A program made the position numbers and the translations under genes. Positions 43,261 through 51,440 of a stretch of DNA of 64,000 nt are shown here, one piece after another. Source of the DNA: JBCBKL01 sp963922565 (lineage in GTDB: Bacteria; Pseudomonadota; Alphaproteobacteria; Rhodobacterales; Rhodobacteraceae); assembly GCA_963922565.1 (NCBI GenBank), contig CAWUIQ010000011.1, positions 27,861-91,860 of the forward strand, in the 5' to 3' direction. Within the stretch, counting starts at the first letter, position 1. Each line of letters starts with the position of its first letter. The notes beneath the pieces were generated by a model. The model searched no databases. It was not told the DNA's origin and was given only the letters and a program-made list of their open reading frames with translations.

Positions 43261-44132
43261 TACCCTCCGCCATCAAGGGCGCGCCACATCCAAAGCAGCG
43301 CGGATTGTGCAGAGGTACCCGTATGATGAACGGCGTAACGCCATCCGGCGACGTCACAAAGGCGGCTCAGTTCTTCTTTTCTGTTGGCGAGGCGCTGCAG
43401 ATACCGATCACGCAGATCCCCCGCCTTCAGCGTTTCGTGGCTGAGCGTGCCGCCGACGCTTTCGAAAATGGTGCGGCCCTTGAACGGAAAGGCTTCTTCG
43501 CTGGGATCCAGCACGTGGTATAGGATCCCCCGGACACCGCGGTCAGCGGCCTTGGTCAGCGCCAATTTTACGTCCGAGATGTCACCCATGAAATCCGAGA
43601 TGAACAGCGCGCGTGCATGCGGGATCATGGCGCGATGTTCGGGTGGGCTGTAGTCGTCGGGAGCGTCCTCCGAAAACATCTGCGCCAGTCGAATTATCTG
43701 TGCATTGCCGCGCCGTGGTGGCAGCCGGGTTCCCGTAAGCCCGACCCGCTCGCCGCCCCGGACCAGAAGAATAGCAAGAGCCAGTGCGAGGACCCGCGCC
43801 CGATCGCCCTTGGTCGGTAGGCTGTCATCGCTGGAAAAGCGCATCGATGCGCCCTGATCGACCCACAGCATAACCGATTGTGCGATCTGCCATTCCCGTT
43901 CCCGCACATATTGCTGGTCGCCCATGGCGCTGCGCCGGTGATCGATCATCCTGCGGCTATCCCCGGGCTGCGCCGGGCGATACTGCCAGAAGTCATCGCC
44001 CATACCCGACCTCCTGCGGCCGTGCTCACCAAGCAGGACAGCCCCCGCCAGGTGTTCCGCACGGGCCAAAAGGGCCGGGAGACTCGCTGCCTCGCTCTCG
44101 GCCGCTTCGCGCAGGACGAGGGGTTGGTTCAT
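43251..44132 (-). CDS. DUF58 domain protein of the MoxR operon
   Basis: A 293-residue protein with the DUF58 core: DDFWQYRPAQPGDSRRMIDH then REREWQIAQSVMLWVDQGAS, where the DUF58 family has the R.Y..GD..R.IDW motif. DUF58 proteins are nearly always coded beside MoxR ATPases and are thought to be their partners in metal-dependent assembly or cell-envelope work. It lacks the membrane helices of many family members. It overlaps moxR by four bases and the DUF4159 gene by ten. Confidence 0.9.
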   Translation of the reverse strand: MNQPLVLREAAESEAASLPALLARAEHLAGAVLLGEHGRRRSGMGDDFWQYRPAQPGDSRRMIDHRRSAMGDQQYVREREWQIAQSVMLWVDQGASMRFSSDDSLPTKGDRARVLALALAILLVRGGERVGLTGTRLPPRRGNAQIIRLAQMFSEDAPDDYSPPEHRAMIPHARALFISDFMGDISDVKLALTKAADRGVRGILYHVLDPSEEAFPFKGRTIFESVGGTLSHETLKAGDLRDRYLQRLANRKEELSRLCDVAGWRYAVHHTGTSAQSALLWMWRALDGGGYWR

Positions 44133-45136
44133 GCAGCCGCCTCACGCCGGTCGATACCGGCAGCAACCGTGTCAATCAGATCGTTCAGGCTGTCGCCCCG
44201 CGCGCGGGCAGCAAAGTTGAGCGCCATCCGGTGGGACAGTACTGGTCGTGCCATGTCGATCACGTCTTCGGCCGACGGCGCCAGCCGCTCTTGCAGCAAT
44301 GCGCGCGCGCGAACGGCCAACATGAGGGCTTGCGCGGCACGCGGGCCAGGGCCCCACGCAACGGTATCGCGAACACGCTCGCTGGCATCAGGTTCGTTCG
44401 GACGGAAAGCGCGAACAAGATCGAGGATCAATTCCACTACGCTTTCGCCTACCGGCATCCGGCGCAAAAGGGTCTGGGCCGCAAGCAGTTCCTCTACGGA
44501 AAAGACCTGGCTTGCCTCGGCTTCTTCGACGCCGGTCGTTGAGAGGAGAATGTCCCGCTCGGTATCTCGGTCAGGATACATAACGTCGATCTGCACAAGG
44601 AACCGGTCAAGCTGTGCCTCGGGCAGCGGGTAGGTGCCTTCCTGTTCAATCGGGTTTTGGGTCGCCAGAACATGGAAGGGCACGCCAAGCGACCGGTCCT
44701 CGCCGGCGACTGTGACGGTTCGCTCCTGCATCGCTTGCAACAGCGCGGACTGAGTACGTGGCGAGGCGCGGTTGATTTCGTCCGCCATCAACAGTTGGCA
44801 AAAGATGGGCCCCTTGATGAAACGAAACGACCGGGTCCCGTCCTCGGAAGTATCAAGCACCTCTGATCCGAGAATATCGGATGGCATCAGGTCGGGCGTG
44901 AACTGGATCCGGTTGCCATGAAGGCCCATGACCGTGCTCAGCGTCTCGACAAGCCGTGTCTTCCCCAAACCCGGAAGACCGATCAGAAGGCCATGACCCC
45001 CGCAGAGCAAAGCGGTGAGCGTCAACTCGACAACCCGCTCCTGCCCGATAAAGCGTTTGGTAATCGAATCCTTGGCTTCGTGGAGTTTGTGACCCAGTGC
45101 CTCAATCTCTGTGACCAGGTCGTCAGCGTTTGTCAT
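44129..45136 (-). CDS. MoxR family AAA+ ATPase
   Basis: A 335-residue AAA+ chaperone-like ATPase. Walker A GLPGLGKTRLVETLS, Walker B LLMADEINRASPRTQSALL, sensor 1 VLATQNPIEQEGTYPLPEAQ and a C-terminal lid with the MoxR segment VRDTVAWGPGPRAAQALML. MoxR proteins remodel partner proteins carrying VWA domains. It is first in the four-gene overlapping operon and divergent from the DUF1285 gene, with about 50 bases between. Confidence 0.94.
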   Translation of the reverse strand: MTNADDLVTEIEALGHKLHEAKDSITKRFIGQERVVELTLTALLCGGHGLLIGLPGLGKTRLVETLSTVMGLHGNRIQFTPDLMPSDILGSEVLDTSEDGTRSFRFIKGPIFCQLLMADEINRASPRTQSALLQAMQERTVTVAGEDRSLGVPFHVLATQNPIEQEGTYPLPEAQLDRFLVQIDVMYPDRDTERDILLSTTGVEEAEASQVFSVEELLAAQTLLRRMPVGESVVELILDLVRAFRPNEPDASERVRDTVAWGPGPRAAQALMLAVRARALLQERLAPSAEDVIDMARPVLSHRMALNFAARARGDSLNDLIDTVAAGIDRREAAA

Positions 45137-45189
45137 GACATCTCACTTTCACGGAATATACTTTGGGTAAGTTATCGTCCCAAGTGGAA

Positions 45190-45795
45190 ATGGCAAAACA
45201 GATGAGCGCACAAAAAACCGTGACACCCGACGCTGACAGCCTTGTCGCATCGATCAACGCTGCAAAAACACGCGGTTTGCCGCCCGTTCACCTCTGGAAT
45301 CCGCCCTTTTGCGGCGATTTGGACATGCGGATCGCCCGTGACGGCACCTGGTTCTATCAAGGCACACCGATTGGGCGTCCTGCCCTGGTCAAGCTGTTTT
45401 CGTCGATTTTGAAGCGCGAGAACGGCAAATACTACCTCGTGACGCCCGTCGAAAAGGTGGGAATCACCGTCGATGATGCACCCTTTGTCGCTATCGATTT
45501 CGAGGTCGATGGGTCCGACGACGACATCAATCTCAGCTTTGTGACCCATGTCGACGACAAGGTGACGGCGGGCACGGATAACCCGATCCGCGTGGACCGC
45601 GACCCCGAAACGGGGGAGCCTTCGCCCTACATTCGGATCCGGGCTGATCTGTGGGCGCTCATTGATCGGAAGAGTTTTTATCGACTGGTCGATATCGGGA
45701 CCCATCACGACGACTGGTTCGGCGTCTGGTCTGGGGGTGTTTTCTTTCCGATCATTCCATCAGCCGAACTGGCCGCCGCGGAAGATCAATCATGA
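45190..45795 (+). CDS. DUF1285 domain protein
   Basis: A 201-residue cytoplasmic protein. The family segments are visible: PPVHLWNPPFCGDLDMRIAR, GTWFYQGTPIGRPALVKLFS, SILKREDGKYYLVTPVEKVG-like (here RENGKYYLVTPVEKVGI) and FGVWSGGVFFPI. DUF1285 has a known fold but no known function. ATG at 45190 was chosen; another at 45202 is possible. Its stop overlaps the SDR gene start by four bases, so the two are co-translated. Confidence 0.9.
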   Translation: MAKQMSAQKTVTPDADSLVASINAAKTRGLPPVHLWNPPFCGDLDMRIARDGTWFYQGTPIGRPALVKLFSSILKRENGKYYLVTPVEKVGITVDDAPFVAIDFEVDGSDDDINLSFVTHVDDKVTAGTDNPIRVDRDPETGEPSPYIRIRADLWALIDRKSFYRLVDIGTHHDDWFGVWSGGVFFPIIPSAELAAAEDQS

Positions 45796-46484
45796 GTGTC
45801 GCCGTAATCATCGGAGCAGGCTCGGGTCTTTCGGCATCGCTCGCGCGCAAACTGGCGGAGTGTGGGCATGACTTGGTGCTGGCGGCCAGGAACACCGAAA
45901 AGCTAGCCGACTTGGTTCAGGAGACGTCAGCCACCGCAGTCAGTCTCGATGGAAGCGATCCGGACGCAATGGCGCGGCTTTTTGCGGATCTGCCCGGGCC
46001 GTGCCGCGTTGCGATCTACAATCCGTCCGCCCGCCAGCGCGGATCGCTTGTCGATCTGGACCCGGAAGCGGTGCGACGCGCAATCGATGTGACGGCCTTT
46101 GGATCATTCCTTATGGGACAGGCTGCGGCTAGGGTGATGCTTGGGAACGAACCGGAGAATGATCGACTGGGCACCATTCTGTTTACAGGTGCGTCCGCTG
46201 GCGAAAAGGGATTTGCCCAGTCGGCACCCTTTGCCATGGGAAAGTTCGCGCAGCGCGGGCTGGCACAATCCATGTCGCGCGAATTGCATCCCAAGGGCAT
46301 CCACGTGGCGTGGGTGAACATCGACGGCGCCATCGCAAACGAAGACCGATATGGGCCGGAGGATGGATCTGACACGCGGCTTGATCCCGATGCTATTGCG
46401 GAAACCTACATGCACCTCCTCGACCAACATCGGTCGGCCTGGTCACACGAGGTTGCCGTGAGGCCTTGGGTCGAGCGGTTCTAG
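45792..46484 (+). CDS. SDR-family protein with substituted catalytic tyrosine
   Basis: A 230-residue Rossmann protein of the short-chain dehydrogenase/reductase family. The nucleotide loop reads IGAGSGLSASLA, an altered TGxxxGxG. The NNAG segment is replaced by YNPSA. Ser135 (GASAG) and Lys151 are kept, but the catalytic Tyr of YxxxK is Phe147 (FAMGK). A normal reductase reaction is therefore doubtful; it may bind a nucleotide or use another residue. It is translationally coupled to the DUF1285 gene. Confidence 0.85.
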   Translation: MSVAVIIGAGSGLSASLARKLAECGHDLVLAARNTEKLADLVQETSATAVSLDGSDPDAMARLFADLPGPCRVAIYNPSARQRGSLVDLDPEAVRRAIDVTAFGSFLMGQAAARVMLGNEPENDRLGTILFTGASAGEKGFAQSAPFAMGKFAQRGLAQSMSRELHPKGIHVAWVNIDGAIANEDRYGPEDGSDTRLDPDAIAETYMHLLDQHRSAWSHEVAVRPWVERF

Positions 46485-46557
46485 AGAAATCCTGATTGCT
46501 TGCCCGCGTAAGGCCGAGGGTCTACCGGTTGCGCGAGCAACCACATAAGTCGAGATC

Positions 46558-46791
46558 ATGATACCTGCCCGTTACGCCCATATCGTCTTTGGCCTGATCC
46601 TGAGTGGACTAATGTCATTTATCGTGTCTGGTGTCGCAACCGCTCGGGCAGTCGGATTTGTCCCAGATTTTGTAGCGCTCTGGCTCGGTGCATGGCTGCC
46701 AAGCTGGGCAGTCGCTTTCCCTGTCGTTCTGATCGTCGCACCGATCACACGGCGACTTGTGGCGAAGCTGGTTCGGCCTGAGTCAGTGTAA
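46558..46791 (+). CDS. DUF2798 small membrane protein
   Basis: A 77-residue protein with two membrane helices and the DUF2798 pattern: HIVFGLILSGLMSFIVSGVA, then WLPSWAVAFPVVLIVAPITR. Function is unknown. It stands between the SDR gene and polA, on the strand opposite to polA, with 73 bases upstream. Confidence 0.85.
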   Translation: MIPARYAHIVFGLILSGLMSFIVSGVATARAVGFVPDFVALWLGAWLPSWAVAFPVVLIVAPITRRLVAKLVRPESV

Positions 46792-46812
46792 GATCCCCGC
46801 GACTTCTGTCTT

Positions 46813-49614
46813 TTAGTGCGCCTCGGCCCAATTCTGGCCCTGCCCGGCATCGACCGTCAGCTTCACATCCAGATGAACGACGGGGTCCGGCGCCCCTTCC
46901 ATGACACCGCGCGCTGTTTCGATAAGCGGTTCGATCGCCGCGTCATCTACTTCAAAGAGCAGCTCGTCATGGACCTGCAGCAGCATCTGCGCCGGAAGGT
47001 CGGCAATCGCGGCGGGCATTCGGATCATGGCCCGGCGAATGACATCGGCAGCCGTCCCCTGGATCGGCGCATTGATCGCCGCCCTGTAGGCAAAGCTGGC
47101 CTTGGGCCCTTTTGCATTGATCTCGGGGGTGTGGATCTTTCTCCCAAACAGCGTTTGGACAAACCCGTTCTCTTTGGCAAAGGCCTTAGTTTCGTCCATA
47201 TACGCGCGGATACCCGGGAAGCGCTCAAAGTATCGGTCGATGAAGCCTTGAGCCTCTCCCCGCGGGATGCGCAGGTTTCGGGCCAGCCCAAAGCCCGAGA
47301 TACCGTAGATGACACCAAAGTTGATGGCCTTGGCTCTTCGTCTGATCTCGGGCGTCATCTCGTCTAGCGGCACATCAAACATCTCTGAGGCCGTCATGGC
47401 GTGAATGTCGAGCCCGTCCGCAAAGGCCTGTTTCAACGATGGGATATCAGCGATGTGAGCCAGGATGCGTAATTCGATCTGCGAGTAGTCGAGAGAGACC
47501 AGTGTCTTTCCTTCTTCCGCGACAAAGGCCTCTCGGATACGCCGTCCCTCTTCCGTACGGATAGGTATGTTCTGGAGGTTTGGATCGGTCGAGGCCAGTC
47601 GACCCGTCGACGCACCAGCAATTGAGTAAGATGTATGGACGCGGCCCGTATCTGGATTGATATGGTCCTGCAGTGCGTCCGTGTAAGTGGATTTCAGCTT
47701 GCTAAGCTGCCGCCAGTCGAGAACCCGCGCCGGCAGGTCGTGTTCGGTCGCCAGATCCTCAAGAACGTCAGCGCCTGTTGCATAAGCCCCTGTTTTTCCT
47801 TTCTTTCCACCCTCAATACCCATTTCATCGAAGAGTATTTCGCCCAGCTGCTTTGGTGAACCAACATTGAATTTCCGGCCGGCAAGTTCGTGGATCTCGG
47901 CTTCGAGCCCCGCCATCTTCTGCGCAAACGCATTGGACATTCGACTGAGGGTATCACGATCAACTTTGATCCCAGATCGCTCCATACGTGATAGTACGGA
48001 TATCATGGGCCGCTCCAGCCGCTCGTAGACCCGCGTGACTTGCGCGCGGTGCAATTGCATCTTGAAGAGCTGCCAAAGGCGCAGCGTGATATCGGCGTCT
48101 TCGGCTGCATAGCGCACCGCGTCCTCAATGGGCACGCGGTCAAAGGTGCGGGCCGATTTCCCGGACCCCAGCAAAGGCTTGATCGGTATCGGCGTGTGGC
48201 CGAGATACCGCTCGCTGAGTGTGTCCATACCATGCCCGTGCAAACCGCCATGCATCGCATATGACAGCAGCATGGTATCGTCGACCGGGGCGACATCGAT
48301 GCTGAGTGCGGCAAAGATCTTGACGTCGTACTTCATGTTCTGGCCGATCTTCAGGATGCTGTCGTCTTCCAGAACCGGCTTAAGCAAATCCAAAGCATCG
48401 GCAATCGGCATCTGCCCTTCGGCCAGATCGTCCGAACCGAACAGATCGTCACCGCCCGACGCCTTGTGACCAACCGGGATGTAGCAGGCGTGGCCGGGTT
48501 CCACGGCAAGCGATATGCCCACCAGATCCGCCTGCATTTCGTTCAAGCTGGTCGTCTCGGTGTCCACCGCGACATATCCGCGTTCGTAAATCCGATCGAT
48601 CCATGCCTTCAAACCGGCGGTATCGCCAACTTGCTCATAGACTGCAGCGTCGAAAGATGGTGCCTCTGGTGCAGCCTCATCGGTCTTGGCAGGGGCATCC
48701 GGGATAGTCGGCGCCTCGACACCAAGCGCATCGGCGATCCGTTTGGTCAGCGTCCGAAATTCCATCTCTGCCAAAAACGCCATCAGGGCATCAGGCTCGG
48801 GATCGCGCACCTCGAGGTCGTCAAGCGTGAATTCCAGCGGCGTTTCGCAGTCCAGCGTGACGAGGTCGCGACTGAGCCGGATCTGATCGGCATGATCGAT
48901 GAGCGTCTGGCGGCGTTTGGGTTGCTTGATCTCTTCCGCCCGCGCCAAAAGCTGATCGAGATCCCCGTACTCGTTGATCAGCAGCGCCGCAGTTTTCACC
49001 CCGATGCCCGGCGCACCCGGAACGTTGTCCACACTGTCGCCGGCCAATGCCTGAACATCGACCACGCGGTCGGGATAGACGCCGAATTTCTCGTGAACGC
49101 CATCCCGGTCGATGCGAACGTTCTTCATTGCATCCAGCATTTCGACGCCGCCGCCGACCAGCTGCATCAGATCCTTGTCAGAGCTGATGATCGTCACCCG
49201 GCCACCGGCATCGCGCGCCTGACAGGACAGCGTGGCGATGATGTCATCAGCCTCATATCCCTCCATTTCCTTGCAGGCGATGTTGAAGGCTTCGGTCGCG
49301 CGCCGGGTCAGGGGGATCTGTGGGCGCAGGTCCTCGGGCATCGCCTCGCGGTTGGCCTTGTACTGATCGTACATTTCATTGCGAAACGTGTGCGATCCCT
49401 TGTCGAAAACGACAGCGATATGCGTGGGGGCATCAGGGCCGTGATTCCCCTCAACATACTTCTGAAGCATGTTGCAAAAGCCCGACACTGCACCGATTGG
49501 CAGCCCGTCTGACTTGCGGGTCAATGGGGGCAAGGCGTGGTAGGCGCGAAAGATGAACGCGGACCCGTCAATCAGATGCAGATGGCAGCCCTCACCGAAT
49601 TGTAAATTGCTCAT
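46813..49614 (-). CDS. polA: DNA polymerase I
   Basis: A 933-residue three-domain polymerase. The 5'-3' exonuclease (1-300) has GSAFIFRAYHALPPL and GYEADDIIATL. The 3'-5' exonuclease (about 330-530) retains its acidic residues (VAVDTETTSL, IGQNMKYDVKIF, YAAEDADITL), so proofreading is probably active. The polymerase domain has motif A DYSQIELRILAH, the O helix RRAKAINFGVIYG and motif C LLQVHDELLFEVDD. It fills gaps in repair and removes RNA primers. Monocistronic. Confidence 0.98.
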   Translation of the reverse strand: MSNLQFGEGCHLHLIDGSAFIFRAYHALPPLTRKSDGLPIGAVSGFCNMLQKYVEGNHGPDAPTHIAVVFDKGSHTFRNEMYDQYKANREAMPEDLRPQIPLTRRATEAFNIACKEMEGYEADDIIATLSCQARDAGGRVTIISSDKDLMQLVGGGVEMLDAMKNVRIDRDGVHEKFGVYPDRVVDVQALAGDSVDNVPGAPGIGVKTAALLINEYGDLDQLLARAEEIKQPKRRQTLIDHADQIRLSRDLVTLDCETPLEFTLDDLEVRDPEPDALMAFLAEMEFRTLTKRIADALGVEAPTIPDAPAKTDEAAPEAPSFDAAVYEQVGDTAGLKAWIDRIYERGYVAVDTETTSLNEMQADLVGISLAVEPGHACYIPVGHKASGGDDLFGSDDLAEGQMPIADALDLLKPVLEDDSILKIGQNMKYDVKIFAALSIDVAPVDDTMLLSYAMHGGLHGHGMDTLSERYLGHTPIPIKPLLGSGKSARTFDRVPIEDAVRYAAEDADITLRLWQLFKMQLHRAQVTRVYERLERPMISVLSRMERSGIKVDRDTLSRMSNAFAQKMAGLEAEIHELAGRKFNVGSPKQLGEILFDEMGIEGGKKGKTGAYATGADVLEDLATEHDLPARVLDWRQLSKLKSTYTDALQDHINPDTGRVHTSYSIAGASTGRLASTDPNLQNIPIRTEEGRRIREAFVAEEGKTLVSLDYSQIELRILAHIADIPSLKQAFADGLDIHAMTASEMFDVPLDEMTPEIRRRAKAINFGVIYGISGFGLARNLRIPRGEAQGFIDRYFERFPGIRAYMDETKAFAKENGFVQTLFGRKIHTPEINAKGPKASFAYRAAINAPIQGTAADVIRRAMIRMPAAIADLPAQMLLQVHDELLFEVDDAAIEPLIETARGVMEGAPDPVVHLDVKLTVDAGQGQNWAEAH

Positions 49615-49641
49615 TGGTCAGCCCCCGCCTATTCGCATCAT

Positions 49642-50121
49642 ATGTCTGTATCCCGCATCATCGCGCTGGCTGCAATTCTCTCGACACCCCAATTCGCGGC
49701 CGCGTCCCCCGTTGTTGACCCAGGCTGTCAGCTAAGGCCCGGAGAACCCGACAATTGCGTGCCCGTCGTTGGGTGCATAGGCGACGAGGGCAGATACTTC
49801 GTCGGCGAGGCCGTTGGCTGGGATGCCGGCACGCTCGCAGCTGAAACTGACGATGGTCTGATTTGTTCAGGCCGCTGGCAGGCCCGGACCGCCATCGGTG
49901 CAGGGCAGGCGAACTTTCAATGTGGCGATCAATTGAACGGTCTGGTCCTCTTTACCTACCAAGACCATGTAACCGGAACGACAACCGGTCGCGGTGCCAC
50001 AAATGAGGGACAGGGGTTGCGCGTGTGGTCCGGTCACAACATCCGGCAATATGTCGAACAGCAGTCCGGATCGGTCGATGCGCAGCTGATGTGCGGCAGC
50101 AGCCTTATCCCGCTAGGCTGA
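49642..50121 (+). CDS. Exported Cys-containing protein of unknown function
   Basis: A 159-residue protein with a clear signal peptide (cleavage near AAA-SPVV, residue 21) and six cysteines in the mature part, which suggests disulfides. Segments include DNCVPVVGCIGDEGRYFVGE, GLICSGRWQ and AQLMCGSSLIP. I recognise no catalytic motif. It is divergent from polA and convergent with the zinc-finger gene, whose stop codon is next to its own. Confidence 0.75.
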   Translation: MSVSRIIALAAILSTPQFAAASPVVDPGCQLRPGEPDNCVPVVGCIGDEGRYFVGEAVGWDAGTLAAETDDGLICSGRWQARTAIGAGQANFQCGDQLNGLVLFTYQDHVTGTTTGRGATNEGQGLRVWSGHNIRQYVEQQSGSVDAQLMCGSSLIPLG

Positions 50122-50301
50122 TCAGACCGTGCCTTCGAAATCCCGGTGAACGTATTTGCAGTCGCAATAGGGGCATTCGACCCAACCGGTTTCCGCAGGG
50201 ATCTGCAGCCAGACGCGCGGATGCCCCAAAGCACCTTCTCCCCCGTCACATGCAACGCGGTAGCTTTCCACGATCTTTGTTTCGGGAGCCTCTTGTGTCA
50301 T
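50122..50301 (-). CDS. Zinc-finger domain protein (CHCC type)
   Basis: A 59-residue protein translated from the complement: it starts MTQEAPETKIVESYRVACDG and continues with GHPRVWLQIP and GWVECPYCDCKYVH. Cys, His and the CPYC pair make the CHCC zinc finger of the family related to mitochondrial NDUFS6, an accessory subunit of complex I. Such proteins are common in alphaproteobacteria and are thought to act in complex I assembly. Stop is directly beside that of the convergent exported protein. Confidence 0.88.
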   Translation of the reverse strand: MTQEAPETKIVESYRVACDGGEGALGHPRVWLQIPAETGWVECPYCDCKYVHRDFEGTV

Positions 50302-50413
50302 GGCGCGGTCCTTGTGGGTTGGTCCGCGCCGTTATGGGTCAGAGGGTGGTTGGTGTTCAAGGCCAGAACTACTGCGGTGACGCAATTTCTCGGGCGCCGC
50401 GGCGCGCGGCCCT

Positions 50414-50878
50414 TTAATCCCGGTCGACGCGCGCCTGATAGCAATTGTTCCGTGCCGATCGGACGTGGATATAGGCCACATCGGGATCGGCGAATATCGC
50501 ATCGATTTTGGATTGCATTTCTTCGGTCGGCGTGACGGCACCGGTGCCATATACGATCCGTTCATTGGCGGAGTAGCCTTTGACCAGAAAATCTGGCGAG
50601 GTCGTGAAGATTTCCGGCAAGTCATCGCCGCCCCCACGCTCACACGCATCCGCACACAGGAAGATGGGGCCGATCTCTGCATAGGGATGGGAGCCATCAA
50701 ATGGTTTGTAGGCCAGGATCAACATATCTTGGCCCTTGGGGATATGCTGTAGGCAATGTCGGCAAGGCGTCCCCACGCCGGGCGACACCGCTCGCTCCGC
50801 CGGATTGCCATATGCGTCGGGCGCGCCGGCCCGGAACGCCTCGGCTTCTTGGGTCGTGATTGCTTTGAAACTTGGCAT
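50414..50878 (-). CDS. DUF1203 domain protein
   Basis: A 154-residue protein of the DUF1203 family: TPCRHCLQHIPKGQDMLILA then YKPFDGSHPYAEIGPIFLCA and DACERGG, ending YIHVRSARNNCYQARVDRD. The Cys residues (CRHC) suggest metal or redox function, which is not known. ATG at 50878 has AGGAG six bases upstream; the longer frame before it lies in the next gene's spacer and shows no family similarity. Confidence 0.88.
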   Translation of the reverse strand: MPSFKAITTQEAEAFRAGAPDAYGNPAERAVSPGVGTPCRHCLQHIPKGQDMLILAYKPFDGSHPYAEIGPIFLCADACERGGGDDLPEIFTTSPDFLVKGYSANERIVYGTGAVTPTEEMQSKIDAIFADPDVAYIHVRSARNNCYQARVDRD

Positions 50879-50954
50879 CTCGTTCTCCTCTTCGTGAGGA
50901 AAGAGTGCGCCAGATGCTGCGTTCTGCACGACCCGTAAGTTGCGCAATGGCGGA

Positions 50955-51314
50955 TCAGTCGGGCAATTGAACGATCGTGGTTTCTTCGTTCCAACCGGCA
51001 GGCAAATCACGCGCCTGGATTTGCACCTGGTCCATGCCATCAGGGATCACGACACCGCTCAGCGAGCGGGTGAAAGGCTGCTCGTCGACATGTGGATGAT
51101 AGAGGACACGCATGCCCAGCTCATTTCCATCCATGTCCAGCACGCGCCAGCCATCGGCGTAGTGATCCCATCCCGTGTCGGGATGCCGGATCGTCACATC
51201 AAAGCGCCAGGTGTCGCCCATCTTTGTCGCGCGCACCTCCTCGATCACGGGCGGCTCGGCAAGGCTGGCTGTCGCACACAAAACCGCAGCGACCAAGATG
51301 CAGTGTCTAATCAT
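50955..51314 (-). CDS. Small exported protein of unknown function
   Basis: A 119-residue protein with a signal peptide to about residue 19 (ATASLA), and a small beta-rich mature domain: MGDTWRFDVTIRHPDTGWDH then YADGWRVLDMDGNELGMRV. The pattern suggests a single immunoglobulin-like sandwich. No function can be assigned. It lies 76 bases upstream of the DUF1203 gene on the same strand and is divergent from glcD. Confidence 0.72.
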   Translation of the reverse strand: MIRHCILVAAVLCATASLAEPPVIEEVRATKMGDTWRFDVTIRHPDTGWDHYADGWRVLDMDGNELGMRVLYHPHVDEQPFTRSLSGVVIPDGMDQVQIQARDLPAGWNEETTIVQLPD

Positions 51315-51405
51315 GACTCCGGTCTAATCTGCCAACCGGCATTCCCAAATACACGATTTCGCAAGGTCAGCCTGCGACCGATTGGCTGTTGCATGGCGGG
51401 CCAAA

Positions 51406-51428
51406 ATTGGTAACATATTTTTACCAAT
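51406..51428. promoter_or_regulatory. Perfect 8-bp inverted repeat upstream of glcD (candidate operator)
   Basis: ATTGGTAA-N7-TTACCAAT, directly followed by the GGGAGG Shine-Dalgarno of glcD. The TGGT/ACCA half-sites resemble operators of FadR/GntR-type regulators such as GlcC or PdhR, though the spacer is longer. A possible promoter overlaps it (TTGCAT at 51389-51394, TAACAT at 51411-51416, 16-bp gap). The regulator is not in the window. Confidence 0.6.
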
Positions 51429-51440
51429 GGGAGGCTTCAC

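Noticed and set aside
48466..49512. Plus-strand open frame of 348 codons
   Set aside because: Antisense to the 5' part of polA, which has all its expected motifs.
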